Translations under genes and position numbers: made by a program
NCBI GenBank assembly: GCA_030145245.1
Contig: JAQYWC010000065.1
Span: forward strand, 186,001-250,000
Source of the DNA: Desulfobacterium sp.
GTDB lineage: Bacteria; Desulfobacterota; Desulfobacteria; Desulfobacterales; Desulfobacteraceae
Length of the DNA: 64,000 nt
Direction of reading: 5' to 3'
Part shown: in pieces, positions 8,666-18,990 of the stretch
How positions within the stretch are numbered: the stretch's first letter is position 1
How the letters are laid out: each line of letters begins with the position of its first letter
Notes under the pieces: model-generated
What the model saw: only the letters and a program-made list of their open reading frames with translations
The model's database searches: none
Told to the model about the DNA's origin: nothing

Positions 8666-8681
8666 GATTAAACGTTTCTAA

Positions 8682-9463
8682 CTAGTTCACCCCTTTTTTG
8701 AACAGGCTTCTGGCCTTAAAGTAGGAGCGGTTGAGTCTTGCGATGTTGGTGATGGAGATCCCCTTGGGACATTCCACCTCGCACTCGCCTTCGTTGGTGC
8801 AGTTTCCAAATCCCAGGCTATCCATGGTTTCCACCATGGTAACTGCCCGTTTGGCGGATTCGATATCCCCCTGGGGCAAAAGCTTCAGCTGGGACACCTT
8901 GGCGCCGACGAACAGCATGGCCGACGCATTGGGGCAGGAGGCCACACAGGCCCCGCAACCGATGCAGGAGGCCGCGTCCATGGCAAGGTCCGACACTTCC
9001 TGGGCAATGGGAATGGCGTTGGCGTCGGGTGCGCCTCCGGTGTTCACGGAGATATAGCCGCCGGCCTGGATAATCTTGTCCAGGGCGCTTCTGTCAACCA
9101 CAAGGTCCTTGACGATCTTAAACGCCTTGGATCTCCAGGGTTCCACCACCACCACGTCCCCGTCATCAAAATGCCTCATGTGGAGCTGGCACAGGGTGGT
9201 TCCCTCCTCGGGTCCATGGGCCCTGCCGTTGACCACGGCCCCGCAGGCGCCGCAGATGCCCTCACGGCAGTCGTGATCAAAAGAGATGGGATCCTTGCCT
9301 TCCAGGATGAGCCCTTCGTTGACCACATCGAACATCTCAAGAAACGACATGTCCGTGGAGATGTCTTTTGCCTCATATGTTTCCAGACCGCCTTTGACAT
9401 CCGGGCCCTTCTGGCGCCACACCTTGAGTGTCAGGTTGATCAGTTTACTTGCGTTTGCGGACA

Positions 9464-9464
<1 letters not shown>
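8682..9464 (-). CDS. sdhB: Succinate dehydrogenase / fumarate reductase iron-sulfur subunit
   Basis: 260 residues. It has the plant-type [2Fe-2S] site with Cys 66, 71, 74 and 92 ([10 protein letters not shown]), then [12 protein letters not shown] with Cys 167, 170, 173 and 177, and a last set near [14 protein letters not shown] (Cys 222, 228, 232) for the other clusters. It carries electrons between the flavoprotein and the membrane cytochrome b. Its ATG overlaps the sdhA stop (TAATG), with AAAGGAGTT upstream, so translation is coupled. Last gene of the sdhCAB operon, ended by the hairpin at 8622. Direction (oxidation or fumarate reduction) cannot be told from sequence. Confidence 0.93.
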
Positions 9465-11374
<1,910 letters not shown>

Positions 11375-11389
11375 AACAACAAACTTCCT

Positions 11390-12031
11390 TTATGAAACCA
11401 TTGAAATAAAAACAGGAATACAACCAAATCCAAATGCCACAACCAGGCTCAGGATAATGCCGGCTGTCTTAAACTTTGACTTGCGGCCGGAATGACCGGC
11501 ACCCAGTGTCTGGAAAGCGCTCCAGAAACCGTGGCTCACATGGAGGGCTGCAACAGCCATGGCCATGATATAAGCGGCAACCATTTCAGGCCGGTGGAAC
11601 CAGTTGGTCAAAATCATGAGATCGCCAACCTCTTTCTGGCCGGCAGAACGAAACGTAAGCAGATGAAAGACCACGAAAGCCAGGATCAGAATCCCTGTGA
11701 TGGCCATGCTTCTCGAGCCCAGGGTTCTGCCGCCGGCGGTTTTGCTCACGGCATACCGGACCGGTCTTGCCCGGTAATTCTCATAGGCGAGCAAAAGGCC
11801 TGTGATCACGTGCACGAGGAACAGAAAGAGCAGGACCCACTCCGCGATTTTAATCAAAACGCCCAGGGAGTGAAGGTGTTCCACATACCAGTTAAACAGC
11901 TCCGGTCCGCCGTAAACCGTCAGGTTACCAAGCAGATGAAAAACCAGAAACCCGCAAAAACTGAGACCTGTGATGGCCATCACCCATTTTTTACCAATGG
12001 AAGACCAAATGGTGTTCAAAAAACTGTTCAT
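11390..12031 (-). CDS. sdhC: Succinate dehydrogenase cytochrome b subunit (type B)
   Basis: 213 residues from ATG 12031, which has GAGGG upstream; an upstream extension to 12151 lacks such a site and adds a non-homologous stretch. Five membrane helices are visible, with histidines suited to two b-haems (FHLLGN, HLHSLG, LVHVITG, FHLLTF, LHVSHGFW). This matches the b558 family that fuses SdhC and SdhD. It anchors SdhAB and exchanges electrons with the menaquinone pool. First gene of the operon. Confidence 0.9.
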   Translation of the reverse strand: MNSFLNTIWSSIGKKWVMAITGLSFCGFLVFHLLGNLTVYGGPELFNWYVEHLHSLGVLIKIAEWVLLFLFLVHVITGLLLAYENYRARPVRYAVSKTAGGRTLGSRSMAITGILILAFVVFHLLTFRSAGQKEVGDLMILTNWFHRPEMVAAYIMAMAVAALHVSHGFWSAFQTLGAGHSGRKSKFKTAGIILSLVVAFGFGCIPVFISMVS

Positions 12032-12445
12032 ATTTCCCTCTAATACCCTTGTAATAATTATTAAACAAAAAAAAATCCAGACACACAGTAAAGCAGGGTG
12101 CCCAGATCTCAATTGAATCCAATTGAACCAGTTTTTCCTTGCCACATACAAAAAACTACACTGCCGATACTACGATTGTCTCAAAAAACCGTCCGCATAA
12201 AAAATATGATTATAAACAAACGACCAGGACTTACGTAAAACACCACAGAAAGTGCAAAACCTTTTTCTAGGTTTTGCATAACCAATTTTTATAGCGCCGA
12301 AAGATAAAAATCTCCAACAGCTGCGGTTTTCCCAGACCGCCTACTTCCCCCTTTGCCAATCTCATTGGACCCAAATTCGTTAACAACGATCATTCTTTCA
12401 CTTACTGTTCAGAGGATATCTCATACGACATATTGTAGGACGTGT
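12032..12445. other. Intergenic region upstream of sdhC
   Basis: Over 400 bases, AT-rich, without a credible ORF. It must hold the sdhC promoter, but no clear -35/-10 pair could be chosen. The only notable structure is the perfect inverted repeat at 12253-12278. Confidence 0.5.
12253..12278. repeat. Perfect 10-bp inverted repeat
   Basis: TGCAAAACCT, six-base loop TTTTCT, AGGTTTTGCA. On the plus strand it is followed by TAACCAATTTTT. It lies about 220 bases upstream of sdhC and 200 bases beyond bioD, so it may be a terminator or an operator. Confidence 0.5.
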
Positions 12446-12468
12446 CAAAAACACTTTAAAAAAAAGTG
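12446..12468 (-). terminator. Candidate terminator of the biotin operon
   Basis: On the minus strand, CACTTT and AAAGTG form a short stem followed by TTTTTG, 16 bases beyond the bioD stop. The stem is short and AT-rich, so it may be weak. Confidence 0.4.
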
Positions 12469-12483
12469 GAATCCGCAAATAAG

Positions 12484-13182
12484 TTACAGAAAAGGCTTCA
12501 GCAGCCGCGCAACCGCTTCCAACCCATCCGGGCCGGGTGCCTTAAAATCCATGATTCTCCCCACCACTCCGGCCACGGGCACCCCGGAAAACCGCGCCAC
12601 GGCCGCCATGTTCTCCTGGATGAGATCACCATCCGCCTTGTGGGCGTCCATGAAAATAATGCCGGCAGGGCGCATTCCCCGGGCTTTTAAGCACTCCACC
12701 GTCATCAGGGTGTGGTTGATGGTGCCAAGGCCGGCCCTGGCCGCAATCACGGGCTGGGCCTGGCACTCCTTTATAAAATCCGCCATGGTGATCTCCCCGG
12801 TCACCGGGACCAGCAGGCCCCCGGCCGCCTCGATCACCAGGTGGGAGTAATGGACCTCTTGTTCCCGGATCCTCGCCAGGGTCGTTGCAATATCAATGGT
12901 CTCGCCCATGTCCCGGGCGGCAAACCAGGGGGCCTTGGGATTTTCGTGGCAGTTGAGAACGGAACGGGCAGGATCCCTTTGTTCTAGCCCGGGGGTGTGG
13001 CCATAGACAAAGGACGCATCCCCCCTGGGGTCAGAAGGGGAGAGGCAGCCGGTCTGGAAGGGTTTGATGTAAAAAGGGGTTTTGCCTTTTCCTGTCAAAG
13101 ACTGCATGATCAAAAGAGACAAAACGGTTTTTCCCACATCCGTATCCGTGCCGATCACCGCAATTTTTTTGCACAATGTCAT
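12484..13182 (-). CDS. bioD: Dethiobiotin synthetase
   Basis: 232 residues. The P-loop variant GTDTDVGKT near residue 10 is the BioD signature; EAAGGLLVPV and the later GTINHTLM segment fit the family. It closes the ureido ring of dethiobiotin from DAPA, CO2 and ATP. The ATG follows directly after the bioF stop codon, with no gap. It is the last gene of the nine-gene minus-strand biotin operon. Confidence 0.93.
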   Translation of the reverse strand: MTLCKKIAVIGTDTDVGKTVLSLLIMQSLTGKGKTPFYIKPFQTGCLSPSDPRGDASFVYGHTPGLEQRDPARSVLNCHENPKAPWFAARDMGETIDIATTLARIREQEVHYSHLVIEAAGGLLVPVTGEITMADFIKECQAQPVIAARAGLGTINHTLMTVECLKARGMRPAGIIFMDAHKADGDLIQENMAAVARFSGVPVAGVVGRIMDFKAPGPDGLEAVARLLKPFL

Positions 13183-14325
13183 CTATGCCACCTCTTTCAA
13201 AGCGTTCACAAGGGTTTGAATATCCGCTTCCCGGTGAAGCGCTGTCATGCCCAGCCTCAGGATCGCCTTTCCCAGGGGCACGGTGGGGAACCTGGCAGGA
13301 AAAGCCAGGATCCCACGCAAAAGCAGTTCCCGGGAAACCCGGACCGCCCTTTCCTCATCCCCCATCATCACAGAGAGAATATGGGCATCCCCAAACACCT
13401 CAAATCCCTGGCGGGTCAATGCTTCGTGCATGGCGACACTGACCTGGCCCAGGGTTTTCCTGGCATGGTCACCCTGCTCCACCAATTCCAGTGCGTCCAC
13501 GGCCGCCAGGGCATGGGCCGGGGGAAGGGCGGTGGTGTAGATAAACGGGGAGGCAAAATTCACCATATACTCTTTCACTCCCTGGGGCAGCAGCACAAAA
13601 GCGCCAAACAGTCCCAGGGCCTTGCCAAAGGTGCCCAGCGCAATGTCCGCCACCCCGTGGGCAATTCCCCTGCCCTTGTCCCCCAGCACCCCAAAGGCAT
13701 GGGCCTCATCCACCACACTGTAAAATCCGTGGGTCTCCTTCAGCTGGCCCAACGCTTTCACGGGCAAGAGATCCCCGTCCATGCTGAACAACGACTCGGT
13801 CACCACGGCCCTGTTTCCCAAGGGCACAGCGTTCAGCCGTTTTTCCAGGTGGGCAAGGCTATTGTGGCGATACCCCTTGAGGGTGGCAGCGCTCAAGGCC
13901 ATGCCCTTGACCGAGCTTGCATGCACATGCTTGTCAAACAAAAGGGTGTCCCCGGTTTCAAACAGGGTGGAAAGAATCGCCAGGTTGGCCTGGTAGCCGC
14001 TGGGAAAAAAGAGGGCATCTTCATACCCGAAATATTCGGCAAAGGTTTTTTCCGCCCGGCAGATGGTGTCGTAATTCCCCGCCACCAGCCGGGAGGAGGA
14101 GGCGGAAGCGGCAGCCGAAGCAAAAGCGTTAAAGTGCTTTCCCACCCGGGCGGCCAGGGCCTTTGACGCCCCCAGCCCCAGGTAGTCATTGGAGGCAAAG
14201 CTTAGGACCCGGCGGCCTTTAATGGTCACAAACCTGCCCTCCCGTTTTTCGATGACCAGGGGATTCCGGTAAAGCCCCTCCTGTTTCCGGACGCTTATCC
14301 GATCCCTGAACCGCTTGTCAAACAT
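13183..14325 (-). CDS. bioF: 8-amino-7-oxononanoate synthase
   Basis: 380 residues, PLP alpha-oxoamine synthase fold. The SFASNDYLGL N-terminal motif, SGYQANLA, the PLP-contact VVDEAHAFGV and the Schiff-base lysine in TFGKALG are all present. It condenses L-alanine with pimeloyl-ACP or pimeloyl-CoA, the first step of the biotin rings. The start lies 31 bases inside the upstream hotdog gene. Because a dedicated ACP is encoded in the same operon, pimeloyl-ACP is the more likely substrate here; this is inference. Confidence 0.92.
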   Translation of the reverse strand: MFDKRFRDRISVRKQEGLYRNPLVIEKREGRFVTIKGRRVLSFASNDYLGLGASKALAARVGKHFNAFASAAASASSSRLVAGNYDTICRAEKTFAEYFGYEDALFFPSGYQANLAILSTLFETGDTLLFDKHVHASSVKGMALSAATLKGYRHNSLAHLEKRLNAVPLGNRAVVTESLFSMDGDLLPVKALGQLKETHGFYSVVDEAHAFGVLGDKGRGIAHGVADIALGTFGKALGLFGAFVLLPQGVKEYMVNFASPFIYTTALPPAHALAAVDALELVEQGDHARKTLGQVSVAMHEALTRQGFEVFGDAHILSVMMGDEERAVRVSRELLLRGILAFPARFPTVPLGKAILRLGMTALHREADIQTLVNALKEVA

Positions 14326-14744
14326 GCAAATAACTCCTTATACCTGTTCATGAGAAGATCCTTGGGAAACCTGTCATCATAAGCCGTTACGGAAAAAACA
14401 AACCTGCCGGAGCAGACCTCTTTTCCCGCCTCTTCCGCCCCAAGATCGTAGGAAAAGGCGGCCTGGCTCCGTGCCACCAGGGTTCCTGAGAGTGCCAGGT
14501 TGCCTTGGATGCGCCCTTGCCCGGCAAGGGAGAAGCGCTCCACCTTGAGCAGAAAGGCATGCTTTGAGAAATCATGCAGCCGGCGCACATGGAGGGCGCC
14601 CAGCTGGGCCAGGCACTCCATCACGGCAAGGGAGGGCGGGTCAGCAAGCGCCGCCCTTCCCCGGATCTGCAGCCCATCCACAAGCGAGACAGAGGAGAGG
14701 AGATGAAACCCCTCCATTCCCGTATTGATCACTATTCTGTCCAT
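14295..14744 (-). CDS. FabZ-like hotdog protein with the Glu helix but no HFPG histidine
   Basis: 149 residues. The central helix MECLAQLGALH matches the FabZ segment (I/M)E(A)xAQ that carries the catalytic acidic residue (Glu43 here). The sheet HAFLLKVERFSL matches the following FabZ strand. The HFPGxPxxPG loop with the catalytic His is absent; the corresponding place reads ALADPPS. It overlaps the ketosynthase gene by 13 bases and bioF by 31. With the hotdog protein at 17665, which has the opposite half of the motif pair, it may form a composite 3-hydroxyacyl-ACP dehydratase. ApeP-like or thioesterase roles are alternatives. Confidence 0.65.
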   Translation of the reverse strand: MDRIVINTGMEGFHLLSSVSLVDGLQIRGRAALADPPSLAVMECLAQLGALHVRRLHDFSKHAFLLKVERFSLAGQGRIQGNLALSGTLVARSQAAFSYDLGAEEAGKEVCSGRFVFSVTAYDDRFPKDLLMNRYKELFACLTSGSGIG

Positions 14745-15916
14745 TTTTTCACCACCAGGGCACCGTTTTGGCCGCCAAACCCGAAATTCTGGAGAAGCAG
14801 GGTGTCAAAAGCGATCTTCCGGTTCTCCCTGACGAAATCCAAACCCGAAGCGCAGGGCGCTTCCAGGTTTCTCACGGCCGGAATAAACTTACGTGCCATG
14901 AGGGAGATACCAATGGCAAGCTCCACCACCCCGCAGGCCGTGGACAGATGCCCGATCCAGGACTTAAGGGCCATAATCCTGGGGGATTTTCCGGGAAACA
15001 ACCGTGCAAGAAGGGTCGCCTCCATCCCATCGTTCAGCTGGGTGCCGGTGCCGTGGGCAGACACCAGATCAATATCTGCCGGCAAGAGTTCCGCCTGGGT
15101 AAGGGCTTTTCTTACCGCCTTTTCCATCCATCGCCCGGAGGTTGCAGGTGCCGTCATGTTTCCCCCGTCCATGGACGCGCCAAACCCTGCCACCTCTGCC
15201 AGGATCGGGGCCCCCCGTTTCAGGGCATGGTCCAGGGCTTCCAGGACCACAAATCCGCCCCCCTCGCCAATGACAAATCCCCTGCGGCTGCGGTCAAACG
15301 GGCGATGGACCCGGCTGGGATCCCCCGGTTCCGTGCACAGGGCCCCGGCCATCTTGTAGGCAAGGGCAGCCCCCGGGTTGATGCGGCTGTCCCCTCCCCC
15401 AGCCAGGGCAATGTCCAGACCGCCCAGCCGAACTTTTTGGAACGCCTCCCCCACCACCTGCACCGTGGTGGCGCAGGCCGTGCTCATGGTGGTGCTTTCC
15501 CCATGGATGCCGGCAAGGGCGGCAATGGCTGAGGCAGCCGTATTGGGAAGAAAGTTCAGAATCCACAGGGCGGACAGACCATCATCCACCCCATGGCCAA
15601 GATCCAGGTTAGGGCCGGCACCCACAAACAGGCCGGCATTTTCAAGCATCCCTTCCGAAAGCCCTGCGGCCTTGACCGCCCTCAAAGCTGCGGCCACCCC
15701 AAAGGCGGCCCCCCGGTTGAGATACCGGGCGTTCTTGTATCGTCCGGTATGGGTTTTCAAATTAAAATCAGCCACAGGTGCCACCACCAGATCAGGATCA
15801 AACCCGGGCCGTTCAAAGGCGGTCCGGTTTTCCTCCATGGCAGTGATCACCTCCCTGGCACTGTTGCCAAGGGGCGAGAAAAACCCAGACCCTGTAATCA
15901 CCACACGACGGTTCAT
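14732..15916 (-). CDS. Beta-ketoacyl-ACP synthase (FabF/FabB type) of the biotin operon
   Basis: 394 residues from ATG 15916, which has GGGAGG upstream and overlaps the nitroreductase stop (TGATG); a TTG at 15928 is less likely. The full Cys-His-His triad is visible: Cys148 in STACATTV, His288 in SAHGTGT and His323 in KSWIGHL, with the conserved Lys318. It should catalyse decarboxylative condensation of an acyl-ACP with malonyl-ACP. Its place inside a BirA-operator operon suggests a dedicated role in elongating the pimelate precursor, not bulk fatty acid synthesis. Confidence 0.85.
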   Translation of the reverse strand: MNRRVVITGSGFFSPLGNSAREVITAMEENRTAFERPGFDPDLVVAPVADFNLKTHTGRYKNARYLNRGAAFGVAAALRAVKAAGLSEGMLENAGLFVGAGPNLDLGHGVDDGLSALWILNFLPNTAASAIAALAGIHGESTTMSTACATTVQVVGEAFQKVRLGGLDIALAGGGDSRINPGAALAYKMAGALCTEPGDPSRVHRPFDRSRRGFVIGEGGGFVVLEALDHALKRGAPILAEVAGFGASMDGGNMTAPATSGRWMEKAVRKALTQAELLPADIDLVSAHGTGTQLNDGMEATLLARLFPGKSPRIMALKSWIGHLSTACGVVELAIGISLMARKFIPAVRNLEAPCASGLDFVRENRKIAFDTLLLQNFGFGGQNGALVVKKWTE

Positions 15917-16551
15917 CAGACCTCCCAACAGATATCAGCAAACGGTTTTCGTCCGGGGTCGGCCGGGGCCTCGTCCGGGAATCCCACCGTGACAAAGCAT
16001 CGCACCCTGAAATTTTCAACCCCTGATATCCTGTTTTCACGGTTCAGGAAATGGAGGGGAGCTGTGAGAACGCAGGTGCCAAGACCAAGCTCCACCGCCT
16101 TGAGCATGAACAACTGAAGGGACATTCCCAGGGAGATATCCGCCCCCATCACCGAGAGCGCGTCTTCCGCCATCATACCGGCCCGGTTCAACCGTTTGGC
16201 AAAGCTCTCCCCCCCCGGTTCCACCCCCACGGCAAACAGGGCCGGGGCATGGCAGATGAACCTTGAATACCGCCAGTAATGGTTCAAAATATTGATGGCT
16301 TTTCTGGGTTTCTCCAACCCTTGGGCCTGGTTCACCATCTTTCCATATCCGGTTTCCATCTCCGTAAAGAGCCTGTGCCGGACGGCCGGGGAAACCATGC
16401 GAACAAACCTCACCGGCTGGTGGTTGGAGGGAGAAGGGGCCTTGGCAGCCGAAGCGATCATCCCCCGGACAGCGGATTCAGGCACCTGTTGCTCCGTGTA
16501 TTTCCGGATGCTTCTCCGGGCCGCAACCAGGGCGTCAAGGGAACAGCTCAT
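15916..16551 (-). CDS. Nitroreductase-family flavoprotein of the biotin operon
   Basis: 211 residues from ATG 16551, which overlaps the ACP stop (ATGA). The FMN-binding N-terminus (RRSIRKYTEQQVP) and the SPSNHQPVRFV segment define the nitroreductase fold; the C-terminal GLGTCVLTA and VGFPDEAPAD agree. Family members reduce varied substrates with FMN and NAD(P)H, including some C=C bonds. Between an ACP and a ketosynthase, with no FabI/FabK/FabL-type gene in the operon, a role as enoyl-ACP reductase is attractive but unproven. Confidence 0.75.
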   Translation of the reverse strand: MSCSLDALVAARRSIRKYTEQQVPESAVRGMIASAAKAPSPSNHQPVRFVRMVSPAVRHRLFTEMETGYGKMVNQAQGLEKPRKAINILNHYWRYSRFICHAPALFAVGVEPGGESFAKRLNRAGMMAEDALSVMGADISLGMSLQLFMLKAVELGLGTCVLTAPLHFLNRENRISGVENFRVRCFVTVGFPDEAPADPGRKPFADICWEV

Positions 16552-16913
16552 TGACAGCAATGCCCCACATAGGCGACCAGATCCCGGACCTGCAGGACCG
16601 GTCCGTCAGCAAGATCCGCCACCATCTCTCCGGCCCGTTTTTCCTGGATATGGGGAAGGTTTTCAACGATCGCAACCACTGGATCCACCCCGTTCTCCCC
16701 TGCATCCGCGATCAGGATGCGAAGGTTTTTCAGGAAAATCTCATCGTCCCGGACCTCGATCCCGAATTCGGTCGAGAGCGCCAATGCCACCTCCAACAGA
16801 TCAATGGATTCCGCGTCCAGCTCCCGCACAAGGTAACTCTCCGGCAGGATCTCCCCTTCATCCAGATCCAGAATTTCTGCCAGGGTATGTCTCACCCGTT
16901 TAAAATTGTCCAT
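16548..16913 (-). CDS. Dedicated acyl carrier protein with C-terminal extension
   Basis: 121 residues, longer than typical ACP (about 78). The helix around LDAESIDLLEV holds the presumed phosphopantetheine attachment site, Ser36, in ESI instead of the usual DSL. The part after residue 60 departs from standard ACPs and contains an extra helix pair (VVAIVENLPHIQEKRAGEM). The gene is overlapped at its stop by the nitroreductase start and follows the ketoreductase by 14 bases. It likely carries the growing pimelate precursor. Confidence 0.75.
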   Translation of the reverse strand: MDNFKRVRHTLAEILDLDEGEILPESYLVRELDAESIDLLEVALALSTEFGIEVRDDEIFLKNLRILIADAGENGVDPVVAIVENLPHIQEKRAGEMVADLADGPVLQVRDLVAYVGHCCQ

Positions 16914-16927
16914 CCTGCAATTACTCC

Positions 16928-17668
16928 TTATTTTCCTGAGGTGAAACCGCCGTCCATGGTGATCGCAACCCCGTTAAAATTCCGCGCCGTGTCCGACAGA
17001 AAGAAAACCAGGGCCCTGGCCACCTCGTCCGCTGATATAAAACAGCCCCCCGGCATCTTCTTGACCAGGGCTTGCCCCTGTTGTTCAATAAACCGCTCTC
17101 CCCGGCCCGACGCCACATACCCCGGCCTCAGGCCCATGGCGGTGATGCCCCGTGACCCAAGCTCAAGCCCCGCACTCCGGTAGAGGCCCTCTGCCGCAAG
17201 CTTGGACGCCCCGTACAGCCCCTGTCCCTTTCCCGGACAGCCCGCCGCAGCCGAAGAGAGAAAAATCATCCGGCCAAAGCGATGCCTGACCATGGTCCGG
17301 GAGGCCAGGCGCACAAGCTCAGCCCGGGCCGCAACATTCTCAGCCATATATCGTGCCAGGCGACCCGGATCTGCCGAGGCCACCAGGGTTTCGTAATCCC
17401 CCTGGGCCATGTCCACCAGGTAGTGGATCTCCGGGTGGTCAGCGAAGATCTCTCCCATCTGTTCCGGACAGGCAAGATCGAAAAAAGCGGTACCATATCT
17501 GCCGGCCCATGGAGAGAGCCCCGCCCCGATTGTCTCCTTTCCCTTGCTGTGCCTGGAGCAGAGGATGGGAAAAAGTCCCTCCTCAATCAGCAACGGAGCC
17601 AGGGCAAGGCCGATCCCGCAATTAGCACCGGTGACAAGTACAGTCTTTCCCGTAAATGTAAGGTTCAT
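16928..17668 (-). CDS. SDR-family 3-oxoacyl-ACP reductase (FabG-like)
   Basis: 246 residues. The cofactor motif TGANCGIG is at residues 13-20. The catalytic Ser139 lies in FLSSAAAG, and Tyr152/Lys156 in YGASK. The usual NNAG reads DMAQG, a departure. The C-terminus (ITMDGGFTSG) is FabG-like. It should reduce the 3-oxo group after condensation, using NAD(P)H. Start overlaps the upstream hotdog stop by 4 bases, so translation is coupled. Confidence 0.82.
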   Translation of the reverse strand: MNLTFTGKTVLVTGANCGIGLALAPLLIEEGLFPILCSRHSKGKETIGAGLSPWAGRYGTAFFDLACPEQMGEIFADHPEIHYLVDMAQGDYETLVASADPGRLARYMAENVAARAELVRLASRTMVRHRFGRMIFLSSAAAGCPGKGQGLYGASKLAAEGLYRSAGLELGSRGITAMGLRPGYVASGRGERFIEQQGQALVKKMPGGCFISADEVARALVFFLSDTARNFNGVAITMDGGFTSGK

Positions 17669-17958
17669 AAAACCAAAGTCCCTGTTACCACGGCCCGGTT
17701 ATTGTCAAACAGGGTGCACCGGATTTCGTGCCCCTCCTCCCCCATGGCATACCGGTATTCCCCCGGGGAGACAAACCGCTTGAACCTGAAGTTGGCCACC
17801 CCCACCGGCCTTGCCTTACCCGCCCGGGCGTGGGCCCGGAGAAAGGCGTGGATGATCACGCTTCCCGGCACCACGGGATTTCCCGGAAAATGATCCCGGT
17901 AAATCCCGTCGCCGGGGTCGAAGAAAAACACCCCTTCATGGAGAAAAGAGGCTTCCAT
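17665..17958 (-). CDS. Short FabZ-like hotdog protein with HFPG His but no catalytic Glu
   Basis: 97 residues, shorter than FabZ (about 150). The motif RDHFPGNPVVPGSVII carries the FabZ catalytic His23, but the acidic residue that follows in FabZ (IIEA) is replaced by His37 (IIHA). FRFKRFVSPGEY matches the later FabZ strand. It sits directly after the bioB stop with no gap. Alone it lacks half of the dehydratase pair; the missing Glu is present in the hotdog protein at 14295. Confidence 0.75.
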   Translation of the reverse strand: MEASFLHEGVFFFDPGDGIYRDHFPGNPVVPGSVIIHAFLRAHARAGKARPVGVANFRFKRFVSPGEYRYAMGEEGHEIRCTLFDNNRAVVTGTLVL

Positions 17959-18939
17959 CTAAGAAACCACCCTGAGCCCTAAGTCGTTGATCATCTCCAA
18001 ATCGGTCTTCATATTCCGCCCCTTGGTGGTGAGATAATCCCCGCCCATGAGGGCGTTGGCACCTGCCGTAAAGATCCAGGACTGGAACTCCTTCAAGGTC
18101 TTTTCCCGGCCCCCGCAGATGGTGATATTTTTGGTGGGATTGATAAACCGGAACAGGGCAATGCTCTTTAAAGCATCCAGGGGCGTCACCAGGGGCCTTG
18201 ACTGCATGGGGGTGCCGGGAACAGGATTCAGAAAATTGATGGGCACGGTATCCACATCAAGCGCCCTTAGGGTAAAGGCAAGCTCCACCCGCTGTTCCCA
18301 GGTCTCCCCCAGACCCAGGATGCCGCCGCTGCACACGGAAAATCCGGCCTGTCCGGCGATTTCCACGGTCTCCACATCGTCACTGTATGCATGGGTGGTG
18401 CAGATCTTGTCAAAATGGCTTTTGGCCGTCTCCAGATTGTGGTGGTAATTGCTGACGCCCGCTGACCTGAGCTGTTTTGCCATGGCCAGGGTCAGTTCCC
18501 CCAGGGAGGCGCACACCTTGAGTGCCGTGGCCTTTCGGATCGCTTCCGCAGCCCGGCAGATGATCGAAAGATCACGGCCCCCGGCCATGAATCCGCTGGT
18601 AACCATGGAGAAACGGGTGGCCCCCTGCTTTTCCATGCGGACAGCGCTTTCCAGGATCCCATCCACGCCAAGCATGGGATAGGTGGCAATGCCGGTATTG
18701 TGAAAGGAGGATTGGGCGCAATAGGCGCAATCCTCAGAGCATCGCCCGGACTTGGCATTGATGATGGCGCAGGAAAAAACCCGGTCCCCGGTCTCTTTTT
18801 CCCGGATCTTTCCGGCACAGGCGATCATGTGGAAAAGATCCGCCCCGGAGACCCGGGTGAGGGCCAGGGCCTCCTCCCGGGTGATTTGGCTGTCAGCCAA
18901 AATTTTTTCAGCAAGAACGGAGATAGCAATATTAAACAT
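17959..18939 (-). CDS. bioB: Biotin synthase (radical SAM)
   Basis: 326 residues from ATG 18939, preceded by AGGGGGCG; an ORF extension to 18984 has no such site and would run into the leader. Radical-SAM cysteines 67, 71 and 74 occur in CSEDCAYCAQS. NYHHNLET, SGGILGLGE and the C-terminal ANALMGGDYLTT are BioB signatures. It inserts sulfur into dethiobiotin. It is the first gene of the operon, 54 bases downstream of the BirA-type operator. Confidence 0.95.
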   Translation of the reverse strand: MFNIAISVLAEKILADSQITREEALALTRVSGADLFHMIACAGKIREKETGDRVFSCAIINAKSGRCSEDCAYCAQSSFHNTGIATYPMLGVDGILESAVRMEKQGATRFSMVTSGFMAGGRDLSIICRAAEAIRKATALKVCASLGELTLAMAKQLRSAGVSNYHHNLETAKSHFDKICTTHAYSDDVETVEIAGQAGFSVCSGGILGLGETWEQRVELAFTLRALDVDTVPINFLNPVPGTPMQSRPLVTPLDALKSIALFRFINPTKNITICGGREKTLKEFQSWIFTAGANALMGGDYLTTKGRNMKTDLEMINDLGLRVVS

Positions 18940-18990
18940 GACGCCCCCTGAATTTATCTTTTTTTGTTTGCCGTATGGGATCAAATATGG

